From the NCBI GenBank assembly GCA_937132065.1, contig CAKZNT010000074.1, positions 1 to 49,931 on the forward strand: a DNA stretch of 49,931 bases. Direction: 5' to 3'. Of the stretch, positions 24,051 through 32,309 are shown one piece after another. The first letter of the stretch is position 1, and each line of letters begins with the position of its first letter. The position numbers were made by a program, and so were the translations under genes. The DNA comes from an uncultured Loktanella sp. GTDB lineage: Bacteria; Pseudomonadota; Alphaproteobacteria; Rhodobacterales; Rhodobacteraceae. Below the pieces are notes generated by a model. That model was not told the DNA's origin, did not search any database, and saw nothing but the letters and a program-made list of their open reading frames with translations.

Positions 24051-25534
24051 CTGACGGCTTCGGCGATATGTGGTTGGCGCACCGTATCTGCGCCATCAAG
24101 GTCAGCGATCGTGCGGGCCACCCGCAAAACGCGATGATAGCCGCGCGCCGTCAGACCGAACCGCTCTGCCACCCGCATCAGCATCGCGCGCCCCTCGGTG
24201 TCAGGCGTGGCAATTTCATCCAGAATGCGCCCCTCGGCGTCTGCGTTCACCCGCACGCGGGGCACATCGGCAAACCGCTCTGACTGCATCTTCCGCGCAA
24301 GCGCCACGCGCGCGCCAATCACGTCCGAACTGTCGCCGTCTTGCGGCAAATCGAGGTCGGTAAAGGCCACTGGCGGCACTTCGATGCGCAAGTCGAACCG
24401 ATCCATGAGCGGGCCGGAAATGCGCCCCATATAGTCTTCGCCGCAAAGTGGTGCTTTTGAGCAGGCGCGAGAAGGGTCCGTCAAATATCCACATTTGCAA
24501 GGGTTTGCTGCGGCGACGAGCATGAACCGACACGGATACTTTATATGGGCGTTTGCACGCGCCACGACGACCTCGCCTGTCTCGATGGGTTGGCGCAGGG
24601 TCTCAAGCACCGTGCGTGAGAATTCGGGAAACTCGTCCATGAACAAAACGCCGTTATGCGCAAGGCTGATTTCCCCGGGTTTCGCGCCACGTCCCCCCCC
24701 CACAATCGCGGCCATCGAGGCGGTGTGATGGGGTTCGCGAAACGGGCGCTCGCGGTTTATGCCGCCTTCATCAAGCAACCCCGAAACCGAGTGGATCATC
24801 GACGTTTCCAAGGCTTCGCTAGGGGTCAGTGGTGGTAATATCCCCGGAATGCGGGCGGCGAGCATCGACTTGCCTGATCCGGGCGAGCCGACAAGCAGGA
24901 CATGGTGGCGCCCCGCTGCGGCGATCTCGATGGCGCGCTTGGCCCGCTCTTGGCCCTTGACCTCCGCCATGTCGCGTCCTGACGCAGACTTTGAAACTTC
25001 GCCGGGTTGGGCGGGGGCAATCACGGCTTGCCCGTTAAAATGGCGAATGACATCGGCCAATGTGCGCGCGCCGATGACATTTGCATCCCCGACCCACGCC
25101 GCCTCTGGACCGCAAGCCTTCGGGCAAAGCAGGTGCTTGTCTTCGCTTGCCGCGGTCATTGCTGCGGGCAACGCACCGACGACTGGCACGAGATTGCCGT
25201 TCAGCGATAATTCACCAAGCGCCACCGTCCGCGCCGCATCTTCTGCGGGGATGATTTCAATCGCCGCCAGCAAGGCAAGTGCGATTGGCAGGTCAAAGTG
25301 GGACCCGACCTTGGGCAGGTCAGCGGGCGAAAGGTTGATCGTGATCCGCTTGGAGGGCAGGGCAATCGACATTGCCGACAGCGCTGCACGCACCCGATCG
25401 CGTGCCTCCGACACCGCCTTGTCGGGCAAGCCCACGATCGAAAATGCTGGAATACCTGGCGCGACGGCGCATTGCACCTCGACCATGCGTGCCTCGATCC
25501 CCTCAAAGGCAACAGTATATGCAAGCGCCGTCAT
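24020..25534 (-). CDS. YifB/ComM-type Mg-chelatase-like AAA ATPase
   Basis: The 504-residue protein has an N-terminal Lon-like substrate domain (FSIVGLPDKAVSEARDRVRAAL, about 31-52), an AAA domain with Walker A GSPGSGKS (216-223), and a C-terminal Mg-chelatase-related domain (ARGYHRVLRVARTIADLDG). Cysteine pairs at CKCGYL and CSKAPLC could bind zinc. Family members such as ComM are helicases that help branch migration during natural transformation. The family name is firm; the role here is inferred. Confidence 0.9.
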   Translation of the reverse strand: MTALAYTVAFEGIEARMVEVQCAVAPGIPAFSIVGLPDKAVSEARDRVRAALSAMSIALPSKRITINLSPADLPKVGSHFDLPIALALLAAIEIIPAEDAARTVALGELSLNGNLVPVVGALPAAMTAASEDKHLLCPKACGPEAAWVGDANVIGARTLADVIRHFNGQAVIAPAQPGEVSKSASGRDMAEVKGQERAKRAIEIAAAGRHHVLLVGSPGSGKSMLAARIPGILPPLTPSEALETSMIHSVSGLLDEGGINRERPFREPHHTASMAAIVGGGRGAKPGEISLAHNGVLFMDEFPEFSRTVLETLRQPIETGEVVVARANAHIKYPCRFMLVAAANPCKCGYLTDPSRACSKAPLCGEDYMGRISGPLMDRFDLRIEVPPVAFTDLDLPQDGDSSDVIGARVALARKMQSERFADVPRVRVNADAEGRILDEIATPDTEGRAMLMRVAERFGLTARGYHRVLRVARTIADLDGADTVRQPHIAEAVSYRLSLANED

Positions 25535-25590
25535 GCCGCCCCCGTAAGAATTTCATGGTTAACGGGTAGCGGGTGTCTCTTTAAGAAAGG

Positions 25591-26475
25591 TTAACGCCGA
25601 TCAACCAGCGCCATGAATTGCGGCCATGCGGCAGGGTCAACAACGGTCTTGTCCCGACAAAATGCATTGCAGAACCCATAGATGCGCCCGTCCAGCGAGA
25701 GCAGATGCGTAATCTCTTTTCCCGAATAGGGGCATGCGTCATTTTCGGGGTCACCGCTGTCAACGGAATGCGCCGCCAAGGGCTTTGGGCCACGCCAATC
25801 GGTTTGCGCAAAGGCGCGCTCGAATGCGGGCAGTTGCGCCTCGTTTGCTAGGCCCATTGCCCGCCAACGCCGCAATGACGGGTCCGCAAGATGGGCCGCG
25901 ACATAGGCCTTGGTTGTCGGGCGTGTGTCAAAGCCATAGGTCGCCAGCCGCGTCGCCATCGGTGCGAAAATTGCATCAGCAAGCGAATATTCACCGCAAA
26001 GCCAAGGGCCGCTGGCCCTGCAAACCTTGCGCGCATGCGTCCAGATTTCCTCGAGGCGATCAAGCTCGGCGGTGACCTCATCGGGTGGGGTAACAGCGGT
26101 ATAGGTGGTGCGCAAATTGACGGGCCAACCGCCGCGCAAAGCACCAAACGACGAATGCATTTCATTGGCGAGCGCGCGCGCCGTGCCGCGCGCAAGAGGA
26201 TCACGCGGCCAGAACGTAATCTCGGGATGACGGGAGGCCAGCTCTTCGGCAATCGCCATGCTATCATTCAGCAGCGCGCCGTCTGGTGCGATCACGGTGG
26301 GCAGGGTACGCGCAGGCGCAAGATCGGCCATAAGCGGGCGCAAAGCGGCCTCGCTTTCGGGGCGAAAGATTGTGGTGCGCACTTGGTCTTCCAGCCCGAA
26401 GCGATTGAACATCAGATAGGCCGCAATCGACCAGCTAAAGTAGAGGCGATTGCCGACGTAAAGTTGATAGCTCAT
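25591..26475 (-). CDS. Glutathione S-transferase fold protein with C-terminal cysteine motif
   Basis: The 294-residue protein begins with a thioredoxin-like GST domain (LYVGNRLYFSWSIAAYLM; ARTLPTVI; LLNDSMAIAEEL), followed by an all-helical domain with GEYSLADAIFAPMATRL. GSTs usually end near residue 220. Here residues 240-280 add DACPYSGKEIT and YGFCNAFCRDK, with Cys248, Cys269 and Cys273 arranged like a YHS/TRASH metal-binding module. The tail may bind a metal or protect the protein. GSH as a substrate is inferred. The nearest neighbours are unrelated. Confidence 0.8.
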   Translation of the reverse strand: MSYQLYVGNRLYFSWSIAAYLMFNRFGLEDQVRTTIFRPESEAALRPLMADLAPARTLPTVIAPDGALLNDSMAIAEELASRHPEITFWPRDPLARGTARALANEMHSSFGALRGGWPVNLRTTYTAVTPPDEVTAELDRLEEIWTHARKVCRASGPWLCGEYSLADAIFAPMATRLATYGFDTRPTTKAYVAAHLADPSLRRWRAMGLANEAQLPAFERAFAQTDWRGPKPLAAHSVDSGDPENDACPYSGKEITHLLSLDGRIYGFCNAFCRDKTVVDPAAWPQFMALVDRR

Positions 26476-26560
26476 GAGTGCGCTCCGCGTGTTTTTTCCT
26501 TGCGCCAACAATTAGCGGCTTTGCGCAATTTTCCCTAGTCAGAAAATGTGGGCGGGTGGA

Positions 26561-27130
26561 TCACAGCTTTTGATTGATCGACCTTGTCGACCATTCAGAG
26601 CCAATGACCTCGATCCGCGTGAGCGACAGATTTTCGATCTTGTGGGAAAAAGTGTCATAAGAACTGATGTTTAGGGCGCGCTGAACCTGCGTCAGGATCA
26701 CCCCGAAATGGGCAACAATGATCAGGTCATCATGGCCAAGGGCAAGGTAATCATCGACCGCGCCGTTGACGCGGGCACGCACGTCATTCCAGCTTTCGCC
26801 ATTCGGGGGTGCGACATCTCCCGGGTTTTCCCAATAGTTTCGGATCAAGACGGGGTCGGTCTTTTCGACCTGCGCAAAGGTTTTTCCATCCCAGTCACCA
26901 AAGTTGATTTCTCGCAATCTCGGATCAGAGCGAAGCCTGTGAGGTCGCTTGATTGCATCGGCAGTTTGCACCGCGCGCAGCAGGTCAGAGGACACGATCG
27001 GGGCTGCGGGCAACGCGGCGCTTAGGCGTGCGATTTGCGCCGTATCGGAAAGGTCAGCGGGCAGGTCTGTCCAACCGATCATCGCCTTTGCATGGGTCGG
27101 GCCGTGCCGCACAAACCACAGGCGACTCAT
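26561..27130 (-). CDS. Histidine phosphatase family protein, CobC-like
   Basis: The 189-residue protein has the phosphohistidine motif VRHGPTHAK (His9) and the second catalytic histidine in IIVAHFGVI. It starts four bases inside the stop of cobU, so both are translated from one message. This placement suggests alpha-ribazole-5'-phosphate phosphatase in cobalamin nucleotide-loop assembly. The family also includes phosphoglycerate mutase-like and other phosphatases, so the substrate is inferred from context. Confidence 0.8.
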   Translation of the reverse strand: MSRLWFVRHGPTHAKAMIGWTDLPADLSDTAQIARLSAALPAAPIVSSDLLRAVQTADAIKRPHRLRSDPRLREINFGDWDGKTFAQVEKTDPVLIRNYWENPGDVAPPNGESWNDVRARVNGAVDDYLALGHDDLIIVAHFGVILTQVQRALNISSYDTFSHKIENLSLTRIEVIGSEWSTRSINQKL

Positions 27131-27711
27131 CGCCGCGCCGCGCCCTTTAGCGCCAAGGGCAACCCTGCCATAACGGCCACGACGTCATCCGCCCGCGCGG
27201 CAATCGTCTGGTTCAGTTGTCCCTGCGCATTCCTGAATTTTCGCGAGAGAGCATTGTCTGGCACAATGCCTTGACCAACCTCGTTGGAGACCACGACAAC
27301 CGCGGCGTTGCAGGCGTCCAAAGCGGACAACAGGCGCGAGGTTTCTTCCGACAGATCATAGTCGCCCAAAATGACATTGGTGAGCCATAAGGTCAGGCAA
27401 TCGAGCAAAACGACCTCGCCAGCTTTGGCCTGTGTGAGGGTCGGAGCCAGATCGACGGGCGCTTCGATTGTGCGCCAGCCTGCGCCACGTTGCGCCACAT
27501 GTTTTGATACTTTTGCGGCCATCTCGGCGTCATAGACTTGGGAGGTGGCAAGATAGACCCTCTCGAGGCTGCTGCTCATGCAAAGGGATTCCGCATAGCG
27601 CGACTTGCCGCTCGCAGCGCCGCCAATAACGAATGTCAAAGAGGGCAGGGAATTCTTCAAACTATTTCTGATCCAGACCAAGGGGTGCGCCGTATCAGAT
27701 GTAACTAGCAT
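27127..27711 (-). CDS. cobU: Adenosylcobinamide kinase / adenosylcobinamide-phosphate guanylyltransferase
   Basis: The protein has the P-loop LTFVIGGAASGKSRYAE and the CobU segments VVVVSNEVGQGIVPDNALSRKFR and LNQTIAARADDVVAVMAG. CobU phosphorylates adenosylcobinamide and then adds GMP in B12 salvage and synthesis. The start is uncertain. ATG 27711 is given, but no ribosome site is visible, and a TTG at 27660 would give the usual family length. The shorter form would also leave the rpoH promoter outside the gene. It forms an operon with the phosphatase downstream. Confidence 0.88.
   Translation of the reverse strand: MLVTSDTAHPLVWIRNSLKNSLPSLTFVIGGAASGKSRYAESLCMSSSLERVYLATSQVYDAEMAAKVSKHVAQRGAGWRTIEAPVDLAPTLTQAKAGEVVLLDCLTLWLTNVILGDYDLSEETSRLLSALDACNAAVVVVSNEVGQGIVPDNALSRKFRNAQGQLNQTIAARADDVVAVMAGLPLALKGAARR
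27669..27696 (+). promoter_or_regulatory. RpoE/ECF11-like promoter of rpoH
   Basis: TGATCC at 27669-27674 and CGTATC at 27691-27696 are separated by 16 bases. This fits the promoter pattern described for the RpoE-ChrR (ECF11) sigma factor group, with a TGATCC -35 and a CGTA-type -10. It ends 50 bases before the rpoH ATG. In Rhodobacter, RpoE drives rpoHII in the singlet-oxygen response. The match is by eye and the -10 is approximate. Confidence 0.55.
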
Positions 27712-27745
27712 GTTAATATTGGTAAACAAGTCGAAGGAATTTGTT

Positions 27746-28624
27746 ATGGGGATCGCTGCTTCATCAGACCAAGGGTTTTCACGGGGCGCAATGCGCGCAG
27801 AGATGCTGGACGCAGAAACGGAGCTGGCTCTCGCTTACGCATGGCGCGACAATCGTGACGAGCAGGCGCTGCACCGTTTGATCACCGCTTACATGCGGCT
27901 GGCGATTTCGATGGCAAGCAAGTTTCGCCGCTACGGCGCCCCGATGAACGACCTGATACAAGAGGCATCGGTCGGCTTGATGAAAGCGGCGGACAAGTTT
28001 GACCCGGATCGCGGTGTGCGTTTCTCGACCTATGCTGTCTGGTGGATCAAGGCCTCAATTCAGGATTACGTGATGCGGGATTTTTCGCTGGTGCGCACCG
28101 GGTCCACATCCTCGCAAAAATCGCTGTTCTTCAACATGCGCCGCGTGCAGGCCCGCATCGAGCGCGAGGCGGCAGCCGAGGGCGTGACGCTTGCGAAACA
28201 TAAACTTCAGGCCTCAATTGCGACGGAATTGGGCGTGCCATTGCGGGACGTAGAGATGATGGATGGCCGCTTGTCTGGCTCCGACTTTTCATTGAACGCG
28301 ACCCAGTCGGTCGAAGATGAGGGACGGGCGTGGATTGATGTGCTGGAAGACGAAAGCCCGCAAGCCGAAGAGATGGTCAGCAACCGCCACGACAACGACA
28401 CGCTGCGCCAATGGCTATTGACCGCACTCTCCAAGCTGAATGACCGCGAGCGGTTTATCATCAAGGAACGCAAAATGCGCGACGAGCCGCGCACGCTTGA
28501 ATGCCTTGGTGGCGAATTGGGCCTGAGCAAAGAGCGGGTGCGCCAACTCGAGGCCGCCGCCTTTGGGAAAATGCGCAATAGCCTCGAAAGCGAGGGACCA
28601 GAGGTGCGCGCCTTCTTGCCATAA
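27746..28624 (+). CDS. rpoH: RNA polymerase sigma factor RpoH, probably RpoHII type
   Basis: The 292-residue sigma-70-family protein has region 2 with LIQEASVGLMKAADKFDP and FSTYAVWWIKASIQDYVMR. It has the RpoH box QKSLFFNMRR, and region 4 contains ERVRQLEAAAFGKMRNSL. It lacks an extended N-terminal region 1.1. The N-terminus resembles RpoHII (singlet-oxygen and stress response) more than RpoHI. AAGGA lies seven bases before ATG 27746. The RpoE-like promoter upstream supports the RpoHII assignment. Confidence 0.88.
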   Translation: MGIAASSDQGFSRGAMRAEMLDAETELALAYAWRDNRDEQALHRLITAYMRLAISMASKFRRYGAPMNDLIQEASVGLMKAADKFDPDRGVRFSTYAVWWIKASIQDYVMRDFSLVRTGSTSSQKSLFFNMRRVQARIEREAAAEGVTLAKHKLQASIATELGVPLRDVEMMDGRLSGSDFSLNATQSVEDEGRAWIDVLEDESPQAEEMVSNRHDNDTLRQWLLTALSKLNDRERFIIKERKMRDEPRTLECLGGELGLSKERVRQLEAAAFGKMRNSLESEGPEVRAFLP

Positions 28625-28689
28625 CCTGCAAGATTGTCTTTATGGTGCGTTGTGACCTAGTGTCAGGGCGGACACCGAAAGGCGAAAAC

Positions 28690-29883
28690 ATGTTGGCAGA
28701 CAAACGCATACTTCTGATCATTGGCGGCGGCATTGCTGCGTTTAAATCCTTGGACCTGATCCGGCGATTGCGCGAACGTGGCGCGCATGTGACACCTGTG
28801 CTGACGCGGGCAGGGTCGGAGTTTGTCACGCCACTTAGCGTGTCGGCGCTTGCGGGTGAGAAGCTTTATCAAGACCTGTTTGATCTTACAGCCGAGGCCG
28901 AGATGGGCCACATCGAATTATCGCGCGCTGCCGATCTTGTCGTGGTGGCCCCTGCAACGGCTGACCTGATGGGGAAAATGGCGGCGGGGCTCGCGAATGA
29001 TCTTGCCTCTACGCTGCTGATGGCGACCGACAAGCGGGTGCTCATTGCGCCGTCGATGAACGTCAGGATGTGGGAGCATCCAGCCACGCAGCGCAACCTT
29101 GCGACCCTAAAAGAGGACGGCGTGCTTTGTGTTGGTCCCACCGAGGGTGACATGGCTTGCGGCGAGTTCGGATACGGACGACTTGCAGAGCCGATGGACA
29201 TCGTGGCCGCAATCGACGCGGCGCTGTCAGACGGGCCGATGAAGGGCAAGCATGTGCTCGTGACGTCAGGGCCGACCCATGAACCGATTGATCCTGTGCG
29301 CTATATCGCGAACCGCTCTTCGGGGGCGCAAGGCACGGCGATTGCGCGCGCGCTTGCGGCGCTGGGCGCTGACGTTACCTTTGTGACGGGTCCCGCTGAC
29401 GTGGCGCCACCAAGCAATGTGCGGGTCGTAAAGGTGCAAACCGCCGCCGAGATGTTGGACGCAGTTATGGCTGCACCCGCCGCTGACGCTGCGGTTTTCG
29501 CCGCCGCTGTGGCCGACTGGCATGTGGCCAACGCGGGTCCGAGCAAGATCAAGAAAGACGGCAATGGGCTGCCCGAACTGAGGTTTGCCGAAAATCCCGA
29601 CATCCTTGCGACGGTGTCGCAGCTCACCAAGGGCCGCCCGAAACTGGTCGTTGGATTTGCCGCTGAGACCGATGACGTGATCGCCAATGCAACAGCCAAG
29701 CGGTTGCGCAAGGGCTGCGACTGGATCGTGGCCAATGACGTTTCGCCCGCAACGGGGATCATGGGGGGGGCTGAAAATGACGTGACCCTGATCACGGCGG
29801 ACGGGTCCGAAGACTGGCCGCGCATGGGCAAGGACGAGGTTGCGACCCGACTGGCCCAACAAATAGCCGATGCGCTGCTTTGA
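28690..29883 (+). CDS. coaBC: Bifunctional phosphopantothenoylcysteine decarboxylase / phosphopantothenate-cysteine ligase
   Basis: The 397-residue protein has an N-terminal flavoprotein CoaC domain (IGGGIAAFKSLDLIRRL, then VAPATADLMGKMAAGLANDLAST and APSMNVRMWEHPATQRNL). The C-terminal CoaB domain has VTSGPTHEPIDPVRYIANRSSG and VANDVSPATGIMG. The enzyme makes 4'-phosphopantetheine for CoA. ATG 28690 follows AAAGGCG. The 66-base gap from rpoH suggests partly shared transcription. panB and panC, for the same pathway, are 8-10 kb away. Confidence 0.96.
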   Translation: MLADKRILLIIGGGIAAFKSLDLIRRLRERGAHVTPVLTRAGSEFVTPLSVSALAGEKLYQDLFDLTAEAEMGHIELSRAADLVVVAPATADLMGKMAAGLANDLASTLLMATDKRVLIAPSMNVRMWEHPATQRNLATLKEDGVLCVGPTEGDMACGEFGYGRLAEPMDIVAAIDAALSDGPMKGKHVLVTSGPTHEPIDPVRYIANRSSGAQGTAIARALAALGADVTFVTGPADVAPPSNVRVVKVQTAAEMLDAVMAAPAADAAVFAAAVADWHVANAGPSKIKKDGNGLPELRFAENPDILATVSQLTKGRPKLVVGFAAETDDVIANATAKRLRKGCDWIVANDVSPATGIMGGAENDVTLITADGSEDWPRMGKDEVATRLAQQIADALL

Positions 29884-29890
29884 GATATGC

Positions 29891-29910
29891 GCCTCCGGCG
29901 GGAGTTTGAC
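29891..29910 (+). repeat. Dispersed intergenic repeat, copy 1
   Basis: GCCTCCGGCGGGAGTTTGAC here is identical over 20 bases to 38135-38154. The CTCC-GGCG-GGAG core can form a 4-bp stem. The copy lies between coaBC and dut and is followed by GGACATGGAAAATGAAG. Elements with this core and an A-rich GGAAAATGAAG tail are, from memory, frequent in Rhodobacteraceae intergenic DNA. Confidence 0.6.
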
Positions 29911-29936
29911 GGGACATGGAAAATGAAGGTGCGTCG

Positions 29937-30386
29937 ATGATTGTTCAGCTTGCTTGGGCCAAGGACGCGGATCGCGATTTGCCGTTACCTCGCTATGAGA
30001 CACAAGGCGCGGCGGGTGCTGATTTATCCGCCAATCTCGCAGACAGGCAGAGCGTTGTTCTCGCTGCTGGTGCGCGGCGATTGATCCCCACGGGGCTACA
30101 TATGGCGGTTGCGCGAGGCTTTGAGATCCAGATCAGGCCGCGCTCGGGTCTGGCGTTAAAGCACGGCATTGGACTGGTGAATGCACCAGGCACAATCGAC
30201 AGTGATTACCGTGGTCCTGTTGGCGTAATTTTGGTGAATTTGGGGCAGGAGCCGTTTGAGGTGACCCACGGTATGCGGATCGCGCAGATGGTTGTCGCGC
30301 CTGTGGTGCAGGCCAGTTTCGAGGTCGTCGAGACACTTGATGAAACGCTGCGCGGCGTTGTTGGTTTCGGGTCAACGGGCCTATGA
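29937..30386 (+). CDS. dut: dUTP diphosphatase
   Basis: The 149-residue protein hydrolyses dUTP to dUMP and keeps uracil out of DNA. It shows the five trimeric-dUTPase motifs in order: [10 protein letters not shown], the substrate motif [43 protein letters not shown] and [13 protein letters not shown] 29937 is chosen with GAAGG upstream. The earlier in-frame ATG 29916 lies inside the A-rich tail of a dispersed intergenic repeat. Its stop overlaps the next gene by four bases. Confidence 0.95.
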   Translation: MIVQLAWAKDADRDLPLPRYETQGAAGADLSANLADRQSVVLAAGARRLIPTGLHMAVARGFEIQIRPRSGLALKHGIGLVNAPGTIDSDYRGPVGVILVNLGQEPFEVTHGMRIAQMVVAPVVQASFEVVETLDETLRGVVGFGSTGL

Positions 30387-31423
30387 TCGTCGTCCTGTTT
30401 ATGGCCGCCTTTTTGTGGGGTTCCGGCATGGTGATGGGTGCGCCCAAGCGCGCCCGCTGGATCATGATTGCGGTCTTGCTGGCATGCGTCACGGTGGCGC
30501 AATTTGTGTTGCCCGAGGGCCATGTCGTGCGCGAAGCGACGGGCGGCGATCCAAGGCTTTGGCCGTTCCTGATGGCGCTTGGCGCGATTGCCTATGGCTA
30601 TCGGATCGTGCTGCGCAAAGTGAAACAACGCGCGATGACGCCTGAGGAACCAGCGGCACAGGCGGGCACGTTCTCCGAGGCAGAATTGAACCGCTACGCC
30701 CGTCACGTGATGTTGCGTGAAATCGGCGGCGCAGGCCAAAAGAAGCTCAAGAGCGCGAAGGTTCTGGTGATCGGCGCAGGCGGGCTTGGCGCACCCGCAT
30801 TGCAATACCTCGCCGCAGCGGGAGTGGGCACAATCGGTGTCATTGATGATGATGTCGTCGAAAACGCAAACCTGCAACGGCAGGTGATCCACACGGATGC
30901 CCAGATCGGCGCGCCAAAGGTCATGTCGGCGGCAGACGCAATGACGGCCCAAAACCCGCATATCACTGTGCGCCCCTACAATCGACGTTTGACCGCGCAA
31001 ATTGCGGCAGATTTAGTCGCGGACTACGATCTGGTGTTGGACGGCACGGATAATTTCGACACCCGCTATTTGGTGAACGCGACCTGCGCTGCGCTGGGCA
31101 AGCCGTTGATCGCGGGGGCACTCACCCAGTGGGAAGGGCAGGCCAGCCTTTATGACCCCGCAAGCGGCGCGCCCTGCTTTGCCTGCGTGTTCCCCGATGC
31201 GCCTGACCCGGCCCTTGTGCCGAGCTGCGCAGAGGCGGGGGTGGTTGGACCATTGCCCGGTGTGATCGGGTCGATCATGGCGCTCGAGGCGATTAAAGAG
31301 ATCACGGGCGCGGGGGACGGGCTGCGTGGCAAGTTGATGATATTCGACGGGCTTTACGGACAAAGCCGCGTCATTTCGACCAAAGCGCGGGCCGATTGCA
31401 AGGTCTGTGCTGGACTCCCCTGA
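30383..31423 (+). CDS. ThiF/MoeB-family adenylyltransferase with membrane anchor
   Basis: The 346-residue protein starts with three hydrophobic segments (about 2-19, 24-43 and 60-77). A cytosolic ThiF/MoeB domain begins near residue 97 ([23 protein letters not shown]). It has the nucleotide-binding GAGGLG (131-136), [13 protein letters not shown], and zinc cysteine pairs C265/C268 and C339/C342. No rhodanese domain follows. The family adenylates sulfur-carrier proteins for molybdopterin or thiamine synthesis. The membrane anchor is unusual for MoeB. ATG 30383 overlaps the dut stop. Confidence 0.85.
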   Translation: MIVVLFMAAFLWGSGMVMGAPKRARWIMIAVLLACVTVAQFVLPEGHVVREATGGDPRLWPFLMALGAIAYGYRIVLRKVKQRAMTPEEPAAQAGTFSEAELNRYARHVMLREIGGAGQKKLKSAKVLVIGAGGLGAPALQYLAAAGVGTIGVIDDDVVENANLQRQVIHTDAQIGAPKVMSAADAMTAQNPHITVRPYNRRLTAQIAADLVADYDLVLDGTDNFDTRYLVNATCAALGKPLIAGALTQWEGQASLYDPASGAPCFACVFPDAPDPALVPSCAEAGVVGPLPGVIGSIMALEAIKEITGAGDGLRGKLMIFDGLYGQSRVISTKARADCKVCAGLP

Positions 31424-31471
31424 CCCATGCGCCATATTCGTCGGGTAACATCGTATCTGGGGATTTGACGC

Positions 31472-32257
31472 ATGAAACTTTTCGTAGCACTGACAGCCGC
31501 CGCCTTGATTGGCGCGCAGGCACAGGCCGAGAGCCACCTTCCGAACCTTGACGGCCAAGAGATCGTTGTCGTCACCGAAAACGCCTACCCGCCGTTGCAG
31601 TTCATGAATGATGAAGGGGTGGCCGTGGGCTGGGAATACGATGCGATGGCCGAAATCGCTAAGCGCCTGAATGCGACAGTGGCCTATGAAAACATCAGCT
31701 GGGACGCAATGATCCCTGCGGTGTCAGAAGGGCAGTATGACCTTGGCATGACGGGGATCACGATCCGCGACGACCGCGCCGAAGTTGTCGATTTCTCGGA
31801 TAGCTACATGACCTCGGAAATGGTGATGCTGGTGCGGGGCGATGAAGACAGGTTTGCGGACGCGACCAGCTTTGCGGCCAACGCGGACCTGATGATGGCC
31901 GCACAGCCGGGCACAACGCCGTTTTACGTTGGGGTCTATGACGTGCTAGATGGTGACGAGGCCAACCCGCGCATTCAACTGATGGAAACATTCGGCGCGA
32001 CCGTGCAGGCGCTGCGCACAGGGGACGTTGACCTTGTTCTGACGGACGGCACGGCTGGCAACGGCTATGTCGCCGCCTCCGATGGTGCGCTCAAGATTGT
32101 CGGGGAAAAGCTGGGCACAGAAGACTTTGGCTTCATCTTCCCGAAAGGGTCCGATCTGGTCGCGCCAATCAACGCCGCGATTGCTGATATGGCCGCGGAT
32201 GGCACGATGGATGCGCTGAACACCAAGTGGTTCCTTGACTTCAAGGTTGGCGAATAA
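31472..32257 (+). CDS. Polar amino-acid-type ABC transporter substrate-binding protein
   Basis: The 261-residue protein has a signal peptide ([19 protein letters not shown], then ESHL) and a family-3 solute-binding fold: [56 protein letters not shown], and [18 protein letters not shown]. It should bind an amino acid or similar polar solute in the periplasm. The permease gene follows after a hairpin. No ATPase gene is present nearby. The substrate is not evident. Confidence 0.88.
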   Translation: MKLFVALTAAALIGAQAQAESHLPNLDGQEIVVVTENAYPPLQFMNDEGVAVGWEYDAMAEIAKRLNATVAYENISWDAMIPAVSEGQYDLGMTGITIRDDRAEVVDFSDSYMTSEMVMLVRGDEDRFADATSFAANADLMMAAQPGTTPFYVGVYDVLDGDEANPRIQLMETFGATVQALRTGDVDLVLTDGTAGNGYVAASDGALKIVGEKLGTEDFGFIFPKGSDLVAPINAAIADMAADGTMDALNTKWFLDFKVGE

Positions 32258-32273
32258 TCTGCATTCACAGGAG

Positions 32274-32300
32274 CGGCCCTGCGGATAAAATGCAGGGCCG
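32274..32300 (+). repeat. Intercistronic hairpin between binding-protein and permease genes
   Basis: CGGCCCTGC (32274-32282) and GCAGGGCCG (32292-32300) form a perfect 9-bp stem with a 9-base loop. It ends nine bases before the permease ATG. The only purine-rich candidate for that gene's ribosome site (AGGG at 32294-32297) lies in the stem. This would favour expression of the binding protein over the permease. Confidence 0.6.
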
Positions 32301-32309
32301 ATCTAGCGC

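Noticed and set aside
25581..25595. TTAA...TTAAC resembling a CtrA box near the GST stop
   Set aside because: The spacing is six bases, not seven, and it overlaps the 3' end of a gene.
29916..29936. Upstream in-frame ATG for dut
   Set aside because: It lies in the A-rich tail of a dispersed repeat. The ATG at 29937 has its own ribosome site and family-like start.
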